Shown here: positions 20,466 through 33,842 of the stretch, piece after piece | How positions within the stretch are numbered: the stretch's first letter is position 1 | Layout of the letters: each line of letters begins with the position of its first letter | NCBI RefSeq assembly: GCF_003369915.1 | Contig: NC_046674.1 | Span: 1,798,001 to 1,862,000, forward strand | Source of the DNA: Drosophila miranda | Lineage: Eukaryota; Arthropoda; Insecta; Diptera; Drosophilidae | Direction of reading: 5' to 3' | DNA: 64,000 nt | Program-made: the position numbers and the translations under genes | The notes under the pieces: model-generated | What the model was told of the DNA's origin: nothing | Database searches by the model: none | What the model saw: the letters and a program-made list of their open reading frames with translations, nothing else

Positions 20466-20938
20466 CATTCTCGCTTTGATATTATACTTTTTGTTTGTAA
20501 CAGAACAGCCGCAACACTCGGAGAGAATTTTGCATTTCTTTTGTGAGTAATCAATCGAATAAAATATAAATAAAAGAATTCCCAGCTGTCTAGTGTAATA
20601 TTCATTGCCATCTCTTTCGCTCTGCCATATTACTAGTTCGTTGCGCTCTTCGGTTGTTTTGAGTGCACATGCAGAGCTGTCTGGCTATTGTTCATCTTTT
20701 GACTGGATCTGGATCCCTCCCCCGAAACAAAACACAATTTGTCTTATGGATAATGTAATCATTTGCACATATTTATTTAAATATTTAGTACATAATAAAA
20801 AAATGTAGTTGTCCCTTTTTGTTTATTGGTTTCTATGCTCGTAACTCGTAGCGATCATAAGTATGTACTGTACTGTAATGCTATATAGTCTATATCTAAA
20901 ACGGCTTTCATTCATATCTTTCAGCGAGAGTGTGGAGC

Positions 20939-20976
<38 letters not shown>

Positions 20977-21902
20977 TGCAGTAGACAGGCAGGCGGCCAC
21001 TCTCTCTCTCACATGGCTCCGAAGAGCTGTCGCATTTTTAACCGCGAAAAAGCTTTTAGTGGTTGTCATGTTGCTGTTGTTGTTGTTGTTTTAGTTTTTG
21101 TTGTTAAGTAAAAATGTTGCTACTTCTGCAGGTTGTAGCTGTGGTTGTAGTTGTTCTTTTTGTCAATATGTATGCTTGCATTTATGTATGTATGTATGTA
21201 TGTATGTAAGGATGTACGTTTGCATTTAATGTATGTATGTATATTCAATGACGCTTAATCACAGATCAATTTTTAAAATTTCATTTGACTTAGAAGTTAA
21301 GAAACAAAGTACACATTTCACATCATCAGACCATGACGATCCTTCGATCCTTCCTCCATCATTCCATCTCGTACTAAATATTACTTTCGTTTGTTGGTTT
21401 TTGTGGATTTTTTGGCTTTGGACAGCGGGCTGTGGAACTCAAGTGAAATGTCTGGTGGATGTGGATGTTGGATGTGTTTTTGGGTTTGTGGATCACGAAT
21501 ACAGAGACAAAGCAGCGACTAAAACTAGTTATATATTCCACACATTCTTATGTTCTCTTTGTTCCAAATGAAGAACAAATTCCACACCTGCTCTTATCGT
21601 ATCGTACAGTATTATCTTCCTTTAAGTGGTTTTCTTTGCAGTCTCAAATTGTTGATGGGGTTTGCTATAATATGTAAAACAAGGAAAAGAAGAACTAAGT
21701 GGATCCTCCGCTTGGCAGGAGTCGTTAAAGCAGGGCTTGTGCGGTATAAAAAACATGTCCATCTCCATATGTGGATATCTTGTGTGTAAATGGATCGTTG
21801 GTCGGCTTCGACCAGCGATGAATACTTGAAAACAAAGGGGCTCCGGTGTGCGGGGAAGGTAGGGTATCGGGTAATAGAGAGCTCTTAGAGGGGGGGCTTC
21901 AA
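20466..21902. other. End of duplication to CG4080 stop: 3' UTR and simple repeats
   Basis: Likely includes the long 3' UTR of CG4080 on the reverse strand; a reversed AATAAA occurs at about 20770-20775. A (GA)n run at 20944-20971, a TTG run near 21075-21092 and a (TATG)n tract at 21185-21207 are present. No separate gene is seen. Confidence 0.45.
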
Positions 21903-24900
21903 TCACTTTTTGATAAGACTCTCGCAGCTGCTGCTGAGATTTGGCAACGACTTGAAAAAGAGGCGCGACCGATCCATCTGGGCATCGGCGGCACTGTGTC
22001 CCTTGCACCTCCCCTCCGGTGCAGCGCAGGCCCCGTTTACGCCTCTGTCGAAGGAGCGGTGCATGACCAGAGTGGGCTGCGGATGCTGGCTGGCGTAGGC
22101 AGCTGGCGGCGAGAGGGGCGACGTTGGCAGGTCAATGTCCAGCACGGTGTCAGCCGTACTAGCTTTTAGCTTAGGGTCTGAGTAGCGGCGCAGCTCCTCT
22201 TTCACCTCGCCCTTGCCCAGACAATCGGCGGCACAGCAGCCGATGGGCTGGTCCGATCCCAGAATGCTCGAGTGGCGGTAGTCTATCTTTGGCGGCGTGC
22301 TGTAGTCGTACGGGTGCACAGCGGTGTCCAGGCTCACGCTCGGGTCGTTCAACATATCACGGTTCTCCAGAAAAATGGACGAGTTTGAGTAGCGCTTCGT
22401 CTGGTGCGGCTTGTATACGAAACCGCCCAGCCCATTGGCCACGGCATGCGACAACCCCGAGCTGGTCGAGGGCGCCTTCTGTTCCCCGCTGCCTGCAACA
22501 GAGAACAGTACACATTATCACCCACTCTTTCCACAAAGGAGGAGGAGCCACTCACCACTGAAGCTGCTGAGCTGGAGGGCGTGCTCGCGGCCCGTGTCTG
22601 TGGAGATGCCGCTGGCACTGAGATCCTGCCGCGAGCCCGCACACAGATCCGTGGCCGAGACGCGACTCGAGCCCTCCGAGTGCTCCAGCACGTTGTGTAT
22701 GGAGTCGTGAAAGGGGGTCATGCTTCCCGATCCCTGGGGACAGGGCCTGAATGAGGAGATCTGCGACACCACATCGTCCAGCGCCCAGTCGCGATCGTAG
22801 TTATGATGCGACTGCGAGCACTCAATGTTGGCGGCCACCGCCACCTGACCCAAGGGCTGTCCCGGTAGCTGCTGGCGCTGTCCGAGTGCGTCTTCGGTTT
22901 GAGTGCAAGCGCTGCTGCTGCTGTGAGGCACCTCCAGCTCTGCAGCCAACTGCAGCATGTGGTGCGGCGAGGCATTCAGCAGCCGCTGTTGCTGCTGCAT
23001 CTGTTGTTGGTGCAGGCCGCCCGTACCCGCTCCGTTCTCCAGTGCCGAACAGCTCGAGTCGTGCGCGGCATGGGCTGCAGCCACGCCCGTGGCATTGATC
23101 TCCACCGCTCCACTGGATGTCCCTCCGTGCGCAAGGGGCTCACTGAAATGCTGATGGTGGCGGGTGGCCACTGGGGAGGGCGGTGCCAGCGGATGGATCT
23201 TCTCCGGCGCATTCTGAATCAGCAGGATTCTGTGGAAGGATAGAAAAAAGGTTGAACGAATATACCCCGGGAAGGATACAAAAATCGTATTAGCTATGAA
23301 ATATCCTACTTTCTCCAAGACTTGTTACAAATTGCAATATCTCTGCCAGTATTTTAACCATCTTTGAATACGTTTCAAATAAAAATCGTGGGGTAACGTT
23401 GCTCTTATTTTATACCTGGTATTTATGGGAGCTTATGATTTGTTTAACCTATGCAATATATGTATTTTATACGTTATTATACGTCAGCGCCTGATTTGGT
23501 ATCGCAGCCGATGAAAGCCGCATGCTTTCTCTCTCTCTCTCTCTGTCTTTATACGTATCGCTCCACTCCGCCAGGGGGCGCACACTGCACGAGAAATCTC
23601 ATGTGAAATAGAGAGAGAGGGAGAGATAAAGCGCGTGGAAAAGGTAGCGTAGTCACTGCAAATTAATTTGTTCATTACAATCTGATTCAGCAATCTGCTA
23701 GATATGCTCATTCTCTATATAATATATAATATCTCTATAATTCTTAAAGTTGTAGTTGCCACAGATGCGGCGAAATTTGGAAAAACACCTGTGGCCGTGT
23801 GATATCAATGAAGTCTGGATTGCTCTAGCAATTAGTCCCTGAGATCTGGGCGTTCATCAACACGGCCGCACAGACAGACCCCTGTCGACTCGGCTATTGA
23901 TGCTGATCAAGAATACATATATATACTTTATGGGATCGCAAACGCGACCTCCACAAAACTAATATACCCCTAAACTCTTCGATTACCGGGAAATGGGAAA
24001 TACAGAATAAGTTATTCTCTATGGATGGGTTGGCTTTTCGACAGCATGAATAAACTTAAAAACAAGACCTGAAAGTGTCTTTTAGCGTATGGATGATTAA
24101 GGAATAGATACAGTTCCCTTTTTTCGATTATTTTGCGACTGCAGGTGCAAGTTATCAAAGATTCTTAAATAAATTGTGGCCCAAAGAGCACACCTAAATA
24201 AAATGGCAGCCTTAGAGAGCTATTGGAGAGCCCTTCCAATTGTTAACATTAAGATCTCTCTCCGTGGCTAGGGATCTGTGATGCTGACCTGTTGCGTGCC
24301 TTCCAGCGGTGGCAGAGATGCAGATAGGCCTTGCACTGGATGTACATGAAGACGATGCCGCCGGTGAGTCCCACCGTGACTACGGCCAGCTTTGTCCAGA
24401 AGGGCCAATCTATAACGAGCACAGAGAGAACGGGTAATTAGATGCCATAAGCAGTTTTCAGTAATGACAGCCCAGCGGTTCAGCTCGGTTCGGTTCGGTT
24501 CACGGGGGGCTAAACAATTAGACAATTATAGATATTCTGTGCACCTATCTGACCCGCATGAACCTGGAGCTGGCACTGGGCGCTGGAGCTGGAGCCGGAG
24601 CTGAAGCTCTGGCAGCTAATTGCGAACGAAGTGTACCTATGAGACCACGTTGCACGTCGTCTGCAGCCCGCTCGATGAGCACACACAGCGACCAGATGAC
24701 GCACAGGGCGGCCGCGCAATGGAACAGCACCGAGCAGCAGAGGCGCCGACGCTCAATGCCGGAGATGTCAAGGCTGCGCCACTGCAATGGAGACGAGCCC
24801 AACCGCAATGGGGACACACATACATCAGCATCAGCATCCAAGTAGAAGTCCAAGTCCAATCGATGCAACAGCAGAAGCCAAAACAATGCCAAGACGAAAT

Positions 24901-27900
24901 CAAATGAAATTAAATAAATTAGATGCGGATCGAAATGGAAACTAGAGCCGGAGACTTACCTCGTTGAAGGGTTTGATCTTGGTGTGCATGATGAAGGGGA
25001 ACTTGCACAGCTCGCAGGAGTTCGTCTCGGAGGCAGTGAGCCATTGCTGCAGGCATGCCTGGTGCACGTACTTGAGGCTGCCGGAGCAGTAGCAGGGCGT
25101 CAGCAGAGGGTTCGAAGGATCACTCTCGCAGTGGCAGATGCGGCAGATGTCGCCGCTGTTTTGCGAGGCCTGGCTGCTGCCAGAACCGAATCTGCAATAG
25201 AGCACAGAGAATATCAGTAAATGGTTCACCTTTAGTGCCATGAAATACATGTACATATGTATAATGAATGCCACGTTTGGGATTCCTTTGTCCCCTATCC
25301 GTCCTGGCTCCATCTCAGCCCAAGAGTGAAAACCAACGGAAATCTCTCTTTATCTGGTTTGATTGGCAACACAAAAAGGCAGACTCGGAAGCTCAGGAGG
25401 AGCGGGTGCGGTAGCCCAGGAGCCCTGGAGCCCTTTGTGCCCGTTGCCCTTTCAGCGATGTATTGGAATTGAAAATGAGTGATGCCTCAGCTCCTGTTAT
25501 ACTCATTTATTAACCTTATTATGCCAATTACAATACACAACGAATGGACAGTGCGTTTCAGCAGTTTAAATGCCAGTTCAAAGCTCCGCCGTAGGAACAA
25601 TCATTTCAACCCATTGGGGTGTTGAATTTTGCGAGCAATTAGGTCATCAAAAATATATTAGTAATCATGAATCTATCGGTTGTCGTCGAATTAAGTCACC
25701 GATCCAGTGGTTGAGTCGGCAATTGGAAAAATTCAATTCAATTATGAAACATCAGTAAATTGGATAAGGAATATAAACTGTGGAATAAATTAACTAATCG
25801 AATGGCGATAATTATCGAATAAATGAATTTAATTTCCATTAGGGCATCATTCATTAAATATACAACACTGACAGGCGACAAATTAAGTGGCGATCATCAT
25901 TTGATGGACATCTTGGGGGATGTGCCCACTATACTGTTACTACAGCTGTGAAACGCACTGTAAACAAGCCCCTGGGACCAATGTATGTACATATGAAATC
26001 ATTACGCCTGATAAGCCACCCAAGGCAATTCCATTCGCCTTTTTGCATTCATTTTGAAAGCATAAATTAATATAAATGATGGAGACTCCAGACATGTACA
26101 TCTGAATAATGTTCGGGGCAAATTTCAATGAAAAACTTTCATTCAGAAATCAGTAAGGCAGGGACGGATGAATCAGAATTTCAGCTGTTAACTTTTTTGC
26201 CATTTTCCACCCAAAGAGCAAACATAGTAGAGTCACGTTCTGTGGCCATGAAGAGACAAGAGAGTCGAAACCATAAAGAGGAATCAACAGTAATCCCCCC
26301 ACGATATGGTTATTCTATAAAAACCCTAGGCTCAAGTGTCAAATCGATAGCACCGAAATCAAAACAGGAAGGAAAATTAAGTTCAAAGACCCATTAGAAT
26401 CGTCACATCAGATGGGGCCTTAACGAGCGCTGATCCAAAGAGAATACTCAAAAATATTTTGCTGAAATTTTAGTTCATTTTTGCTGCTATAAATCATTTG
26501 TATGACAGTTCCAACGAAGACCTCCTCTACAACCTTCTATTCCATTTTTACCGGGGGCTATATAAATACGCATTTTTTGACAGATTCATTAGATCCAAGA
26601 ATCCAACAATCTAAGAATCCAATCTTAGAGTGGTTTCCATGTATGACATAAATCTGAGTGTGTTTCAGAACTCATATGTACGTCTGTAAGACCCAATCCC
26701 AATGCAATCAAATGTATTTTTATATATGTAGCATTACTTGGACTTTGCGATGGGGCGATCCGGTGGATGGATAGATGAGTGATTAGCATGTGTGTGTGGG
26801 AACGAGGGCCGTGCCCGTGCCCGTGCCCGTGCCAGTGCCAGTGCCTCTCTCCGCCTGTCCCCTTCGCCAAGTTCCACTTGGCTCTGTGGCAAGTTCTCCT
26901 CTGGACAAAGGCAATTAGCCTTTGTCGGCCGCCCTATCATTATGGCTGGAACACACGCCCGCCCACCACCACCTGTATGCCAGTGTACCTGTGTGTGTGT
27001 GTGTGTGTGTGTAGTAATATCTAATCTAAGCAAGGGCCAGTGGATGGATGGGAGAGAACTTTTACTTTCTGCCTTTTATCTACTTCCATCTCCCATACCC
27101 ATACCCTCCCGCTTTCTCTTGTGTGTGTGTGTGTGTGTGGTGGCACTTGTGTCTGCTTCTATTTAAGAGTTCAGCCCGCAAGTGCGTGATTCAGTCGAAG
27201 GACAGACCCTGCGACCAGGACCAATGGACAAATGGACAAATGGCAAGAGCCAAAGCCCAGGCAAAAGCAAAACCAGAGGCTCCTTCTAAACACATTTGTT
27301 GTGGCTGTCAACAGCGACATGGTCATGGACATGGGACATGGGACATGGGAGTAGAGTTTAGTTGGACGGGAGGGGGGGGGGCACACGTCTCCCTCTGTCT
27401 AATGCTCGTGTTTCGAGTCAATAGACTGTCCTTGGATCGATGTATCGCATTTGTGGCCTATACCGCAAGAGCTTCCATGCTTAAGTTCATAAAGTACACA
27501 AATAAAGTACATATACACTCAGAAAAAAACCAATTCAATTATATTATGGCAAATAACGATCTAAAACCGAATCAGTCTATTCAATGAAATGGGAAAACGC
27601 TTTCTTATAGAAATGACATCATCATCGTGCACAGGCCTAGTGCTGTCCTAAGTGATTTCCCTCAGTGTAGGTCGTACATATGTTTGCCTCTTGGATAGTT
27701 ATCCTTTTTAGGGCCCTCCTTTCTGCTTCGATGGATGCCAGCCAGCCAAAGACGCCAAAAGCAACAACATTTCTATGCGTAAGTCGCAATTTTTATGACT
27801 TTATTAGGCTTTTGGGGGCTCCAGACAGTCGCTGGCCGTGCCTTCTTCCCACCTCCAAAGTCCACGAGTCCATGAGTACTCAGTGGCAAACATTATTCCC

Positions 27901-30900
27901 CGATGAGGGGCAAAGGCAGGCACTCAATAAATTCCACAAATTTTCAACAAAATTAGATCGGAAATGTCGATTCAAATGTCGGATCACTCAGCACTACAAG
28001 GAACGCGAGAGAACAGCAGTATTTCCCAGAAAGATTTATCATGGATCGCGGATCACCAGCTCGCTCCCTCCACCTGGCCATTTCATGTAACACTTTTTAT
28101 ATTGTACTTTGCCAAAGGGCATCTATAAGTACGGACAAAACAAACACTTGCAGTGCTATCGCATTACGCCCTGGAGAGGGGCCAGGCAGGTGGGGGATAG
28201 GGTTCCAGCAAAATTCGAAAGAAGAAAACAACACGAAACTTTTTTGCCCCTTTGCCTCTTGGGTTTCCGTTGCGAAATGCAGCTAGGTTAAGCACTTTCT
28301 GTACCCGATACTCAAAGAGTGCTCGTATAAGGGTATACCATATTAGTTTTGTGGTGGACGTGGCAGCGGATGTGGATGTAACACCCACAAGGAAGCGTTT
28401 CCGACAACGTAAAGGATATATCCCAATCGATATAGAGCAATCAAATTTTGTATCCAGACTTCTGTGATATCACAAGTATATTACTGCGCTCCGTCGCTTT
28501 TCGCATCCCCACAAAAACGAAAGTCTGTGGCAGAATCATGGAGAATGACCATATCTAGCAGATGGCCGAATCTGGATCAGATATCTCTGTTTCACACACT
28601 CATATCGTGCAGTGTGCGGCCTCTGGCGGAGGCGAGCCGCGGCCCTGGCTGCGACCCACAACATTCACGCTGGTTTTTCTTTTTTCTGTTGATTTGTTGA
28701 TGGTTCCCCTGTAATCCACAGTCGCTTCCTGCTTTCCAAGAATATAAGATTCTATTGAAAACGCATTATAATCTCTTATTTAATTCCGGGAAAAAGCTAT
28801 CAGGAAAAATTTCCTATCAATAAAAAATGGGAAGCACAAGCACAGCACAAGTAAGAAATCTAGAAAACCCAATACTAAGATGTACAACTGATTATAACCA
28901 CTAATATTTGGCTCTACCAAATATGGTAGTTCTATCTCTCTTTTATCAATCATTCTTGGCTGGAGTGGCTCTATTGTGGGTTATTCAACAGATGGTAAAA
29001 GAACAACATTGTGTGTATTTTTGCTATCTCCCACTGTTATCGATGGCAAACACTATAAATAATCAGTAGAGTTGTTCGGATTATTGATAACGTTGTCTTG
29101 ACGAAACGATTCAGGGAGGAAGCGGTGGGAAAATCCTATTCAATCATGATACCTTAACTGGTAGCAAAGACTATCCTTTCTCTCCAGGCTAATCCTCTCA
29201 TTCTCGTCCTCTCGTTGGGCATCGCTAAATGCTTCTCCTTCCAGCCTTATCATTTCGAAGAGAGACATTAAAATCTTCATTGAACTGAAATTTAATTACA
29301 AATAAATTAGAGCATTTTATTTGAAATTTTATTCCAGCAACAGTCCAACGAAACAGGGCACGGGCACGCCCTGCCCAGACCGACCAGATCCGACAAATAA
29401 ACGTGATATCAAGACTGGGGGTACGGACCTGAGGGGGAAGTATATTTTGCGCATTATTTTTTTGTGTTTGCCCCTGTGTTTTGGAAACTTATTTTTAAGT
29501 CCCAACTGGTTTAAGTTCGAGGTAATGCCGGGCAATTAATGCAAAAGTTATGCAGAGAGAGAGAGGGTAGGGAGAGCAAGAGATGGGGGCGCCAAATATA
29601 ATGTGTTGCGCACATGGAATGGAGTTGCCTTTGTTTGGCAACCTATTCGACAGCCTGTACAGTAGAACTTCCGTAACCCAAACTGCCACCAGAAACTGCA
29701 GGGGACTGCGTGACTGGACTCTGTTTATGGTGCCTTTTATTGTAGCAATTTTTCCATAATTGTTATCCATTGTTTCCATTCTTCCATCTTTATGATTACA
29801 AAGAAGTCTCATAGTTGGTCATGCTGCTATAGAAGACTTTAGACTTTAGAAGGCCCTAAGAATACTATATGTTCAGGGGTCCGTCATCTTTTTAGGGATT
29901 GCCTTGTTAAACAGTTATTTTTACGCTTGAAATTTGCCATTCAAACGTGTCCATTCGCTTAGGCGAAATTTGTACAGCGAATGAACGGCAACGAAAGCTT
30001 TTCAGTCTGCAATTTTTGAAATCTCTGCAGAAGTGCCACTGTGCTCGCTAGAACACACCCTTAACCCTATCCCTCCCTTTCGAATCGTACAACAATAGTT
30101 TGCGGAAACCTTATCAGCTTTATATACCCCGCTCCGCCCCGCCCCACACCACTCCGCTCTCTGCTTTACATTTTCATCATACTCTGTAAATATTTGGACG
30201 TAATTGCCCAAGCCATACATATACATGCGATACTACTACATGCGAGAGTACTATACGCAGTTAACAGCAACAACAGTTGTCAATATTTATTCAACAGAAA
30301 CAAGAGCGAGAGACACATTTCAACAGCTCAACGACAGATTAGATTTGCGATGTGTGGCGGGTGGGCCGTGCTGCTCACCTGCTTGCCAGTGGCGATAAGC
30401 CCTTCAAAGTTCGGGCGGACATGTGGGAGTTGGCACCGAGAGAGTGTTGACGTGACGGGTTCGTGTCGTCCGCCTAGATTAAAACGTCACGGCTCCCCGA
30501 GCGGCTAGCTGAGTGCAATAATTATGACTGGCAAATATAACCAGAGCGCTCTCGCACTCGAGCGCACACATTTGCTAGGGAATGCAAATCCGAGCGAAAG
30601 TGTTGACCCGACGAGACCCTGAATAAACTTTATATAAATCCCAACTAATTACCAATTAGTCAACCAGATAGCAGGCGCCAAGCGGCAAGCGATAAGTGTC
30701 CAAGCACTTGACACTTGAACAGCATTATAAATCCAAGTGCTTTGCATTTCAATTGGAGCCGATCAGAGGTAGATCTTGTTAGATACCTTAATCTATCGCT
30801 CCCCAACCCCAACGAATATCATTAATGGTTGTCATTAGAAGGCGCTAAATGTTGATATCTGAACCGCAATTAAAGGGAATTTGAATTTGAATTTGTATTT

Positions 30901-31544
30901 GTATTGGAAATGGAGCAAAATGGATATGACCTCATCCGCATGTGAATCATTTGTGCTACGATAAATCATAAGGGGGGCTCTTTCTTATCTGCTATGCACA
31001 GAAAAGGGTTTAGATTGTCGACAGCACAGCTGAATGAGCGCTTTAATTTACAGAGAATTTTTTAAGCCCTCTCCCTACTTTGATTCTATATTATCAGGAA
31101 TGTAAACGCAATTATCAACGAAATCAGTAGAGAGAACACACACAATTGATTCGACTCGACTCCCCAAACGATTCGTTGTCGTCTCTCCCTGCTATAAATA
31201 AACAATGGACAATGACGATGGCTGATGGCTGATGGTTGATGGCCGCGGTCCGATCCGATCCGAGTGCCAAGAAGAGAGAATGAAATGTCGGGTTCCGCAC
31301 CGTACCGCACCGCACCGCACCGCACCAATCCCCCGCTCCCATCACCCACAAGACATATTCAATTGCGTGCATGCACTTATTTCGGTTTCAGTTGTACTTG
31401 AATTTTGGCCCCAGAATAATTTATGGGGCTATTTTGCTGGTTGCTGGTGGCTGGTGGCTGGTGGCTCTGGTCGTAATGAATATGTTTTGCCGTTGCACGC
31501 CAAACTATGCGACACTTGGCCGTGTCAAGGGCACGACACACGAG

Positions 31545-31603
<59 letters not shown>

Positions 31604-31705
31604 AAGAAGGAAAAACACTCACCTGACATTGGCATAATGCTGACCGGAGGAGTTCCAATCCACATGCTCTATGTCTGAAGACGTTTTGGCGTTGTCGCAA
31701 GGCAT
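21903..31705 (-). CDS. CG4080: MARCH-type RING-CH membrane E3 ubiquitin ligase CG4080
   Basis: Six coding exons with all phases matching: 31705-31623, 25191-24960, 24781-24637, 24409-24289, 23229-22556 and 22492-21903. They give 614 residues. The first exon ([17 protein letters not shown]...) was placed by its CAG|GTGAGT donor and phase. The second exon holds the RING-CH finger, with C-x2-C spacing in [21 protein letters not shown] and CELCKF. Two transmembrane segments follow ([20 protein letters not shown] and [20 protein letters not shown]). The order matches MARCH1/8, which ubiquitinate membrane proteins in endosomes. A long Gln/Ser/His-rich cytoplasmic tail of about 420 residues has no counterpart in the vertebrate proteins. 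Confidence 0.9.
23625..23990 (+). mobile_element. DINE-1-like fragment in a CG4080 intron
   Basis: GTCACTGCAAATTAATTTG and later GACTCGGCTATTGATGCTG, ACTTTATGGGATCG and TACCCCTAAACTCTTCG follow the order of the element at 16018. It is shorter and more diverged. It lies between the 674-bp exon and the second transmembrane exon. Confidence 0.75.
28285..28675 (-). mobile_element. DINE-1-like fragment, reverse orientation
   Basis: Starts with TACCCGATACTCAAAGAGTG and contains, in reverse, the phrases for the bottom part (GTTTCCGACAACGTAAAGGA) and top part (GAATGACCATATCTAGCAG, CTGCGACCCACAACATTCAC) of the element at 16018. The ends are therefore reversed relative to that copy. Confidence 0.78.
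31546..31602. repeat. Homopolymer of 57 G (poly-C in the CG4080 transcript)
   Basis: A continuous run of 57 G lies only 18 bp beyond the CG4080 exon-1 donor, inside intron 1. Length may be unreliable for technical reasons. Confidence 0.9.
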
Positions 31706-32427
31706 CTCTCTTCCGGTCCGGGGATAACGGATGGGGAGGGAGCGCGTACTCCTTTCTTTAAATGCCAGAGATCGCAGCAGGGTATCGCATAGTCGTGCAG
31801 ACTAGGGGCTGTTTCTCTTTGGGGCTGCGACCCCTACGGTTCTTTGTCTTTGATGCGCGCTGGATGGATGGCCTGGGCCTTTTGTTTATTTTCAATGATA
31901 AACAGATGCTGTCGCCCTCTGGCTGCTGGGCTGCTGGGCAGCTGACGCTGGCGCTGCTTTGTTTATAGCAAACGCAGCTTGATATTTTCCCAATTTCGCT
32001 GGCTCTTGGCTCGTTTTGCGTCGATTTTTGCCAAACGAGCACACAAATCTATTGCACTTTTATGTTCTTTCGAGGCTCAACGCAACGCCAACGAAATTCT
32101 GCAATCGCTCTTTGGCTCTGGGCCCTCTGCTTGTGTGTAAGTGTGTGTGTGTGTTGGTGCGTCTATTATTACATACTTTAGCTGGTGCACAAAGAATGGT
32201 TTCTTTGCTCGTATTGATATTTTCCCCTTTGTTGGGACTGTGTCACAATGCGCCAGGTCTTTGACCGTAATCGGTTAAACTTTCACAAATTGTACATATT
32301 TTCCCCACTGTCAATTACAAATTAAACACAAAGGCATCCTGATCCTATGGATATTTGTGTGGGATACTCGAAAAAAAATCGACAGGGTGTCTTGTTTACG
32401 TCCCGCGGCAAAAGATTTGTGAGACTG

Positions 32428-33130
32428 CAGTGTGACCGCGGACCCATTGACACTCAGAAGTATACCAAAATATACCGTCTCCTTTTCAAAGTATACCGTT
32501 AATATACTGTCGACTTATTCAAGTTCCATCCTGCCCACATAATTTTATCCGGTTAATGAATCAATTTTCTACTTAACTGGCTTGTTTTAAATACTCCCTT
32601 TTGTTAGATTATATCTAGAAAAACGGACTTAGCGAAAAAAGTTAAACAAATAAAAAGTAATTGAGTAATCTTTGCTAATGCTCAATTTTGATATTCCGTT
32701 GAATAATGCAGGCTAAATAAAGAGTCTTATTGTTGGAGAGTCTGTCCACATAATTTAAGGCCATTGATGAATAAATTTTATACAAAAGTAGCTACTTTTA
32801 AGTACTCTTTTTTTTATTGTATCGTGTCTAAAACAAGGTTTAATCAAAAAAGGTTCCAAAAATTAGCCTCCGCGCAGAGAGGATATCCCATCAAAACAAG
32901 AGCAAGTCCTTCCAAACTTGAGCGCCAAATAGAAATGGTTAGAAAGTGAATGAGCGACAAGGATTTAAGTGCAATGCCGGAAGCACGATTTGCGATAGCG
33001 AAAATTGAAAAAACCTGTGCATGGAAGTTTCTATATCCTTTGTTCATAAATATACCTTTAAAAATTAAATTTAATAGATTGATAAAATATACCATTATAT
33101 ACCGTAAATATAATGTCGGTTCATTTTGAC
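32428..33130 (-). repeat. AT-rich repeat with Motif 1/Motif 6 end, CG4080 upstream side
   Basis: CAGTGTGACCG (Motif 1) at 32428-32438 is followed by several AAATATACC units (Motif 6 on the reverse strand), a region of about 200 bp starting CCCACATAATTTTATCCGG, a partial second copy (from 32750), and GAAAGTGAATGAGCGACAAG, with TATACC units again at 33050-33105. Related copies lie at 36314-37200 and 53998-54740. Confidence 0.7.
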
Positions 33131-33489
33131 CTCAAAAAATACCGAATGGTACTAAAGCTTCCGTAAACCGTAAAATATTAGTGTGATCCGCCAGCGATCA
33201 AATATACCGAAATATACTTTCTCATGTTCAAATTATACGTGTTATACATGTTCACGTATTATACCAAAACATTGATGAAACATACCACTATACACCGATT
33301 TCAATGGCAACATATAACCAAAAATGTTAATATACCCTAAATGGTAATTTTTGCTCTTTTTGCATTTTTTAGCACTTTGATAATTTTTTGTCGACAAAAT
33401 TTGTCATGTATTTCGCTCGGGGCATAAGGAATAGTGTGACCAAGTATGCATGCCCTACGGTTACACTGTTTAGTGTTTGCTTACAAATA

Positions 33490-33620
33490 AAATCGAACAT
33501 CCAAAATGGATGGTGGACATTTTCGGAATGGCAAATCCTTAGGGACCATCCCCGAAATGGATGGTGGATCGTCAGTGTGAATAGCCTAGTACGGACCATT
33601 CCAGATATGGATGGTGAAAA
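33490..33620. repeat. Three direct copies of a CCATCC...GGATGGTGG unit, about 50 bp apart
   Basis: The units begin near 33498, 33546 and 33597. Each has an inner dyad (CCATCC or a variant, then about 6-7 bases, then GGATGG). They sit 200 bp upstream of the RpS17 promoter. Confidence 0.7.
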
Positions 33621-33689
33621 CAGGCTATTACAAATATTCGTTGTTATCTTATCCCGTTTAAGCAAAGGGGCTCAATTGGGCTAAGTTCG

Positions 33690-33822
33690 TTTTTCATCAG
33701 TATATTTACGGTATATTTTAAAAATGCGACGGTATATTTCGGTATATTTTTGAGGGTCACCTTTCCGACGGTCACACTGTCCGGCTGCCACTTTGACAGC
33801 TCCTCTCTTTTCTGTTCTTTTC
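33690..33822 (+). promoter_or_regulatory. RpS17 promoter: Motif 6 array, Motif 1, pyrimidine initiator
   Basis: Three GGTATATTT-type units (Motif 6) at 33711-33750 precede CGGTCACACTG (Motif 1, the M1BP site) at 33769-33779. A pyrimidine stretch TCCTCTCTTTTCTG at 33801-33814 resembles the TCT initiator of ribosomal protein genes. The ATG follows within about 35 bp. Confidence 0.75.
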
Positions 33823-33842
33823 CGGTAGAAACGTAAATCAAA

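Larger units (their letters stand above)
25192..31622 (-). other. First intron of CG4080, 6.4 kb
   Basis: No additional gene seen. It contains short tandem runs (GTGCCC units at 26811-26840, TG runs at 26991-27011 and 27119-27138), one reversed DINE-1 and the poly-G tract next to the donor site. In such a long first intron enhancers are plausible but I see no specific evidence. Confidence 0.5.

Noticed and set aside
23400-23625. Extension of the DINE-1 fragment to the left
   Set aside because: The bases have no collinear match to the full copy at 16018; the CT and GAGA runs explain the weak resemblance.
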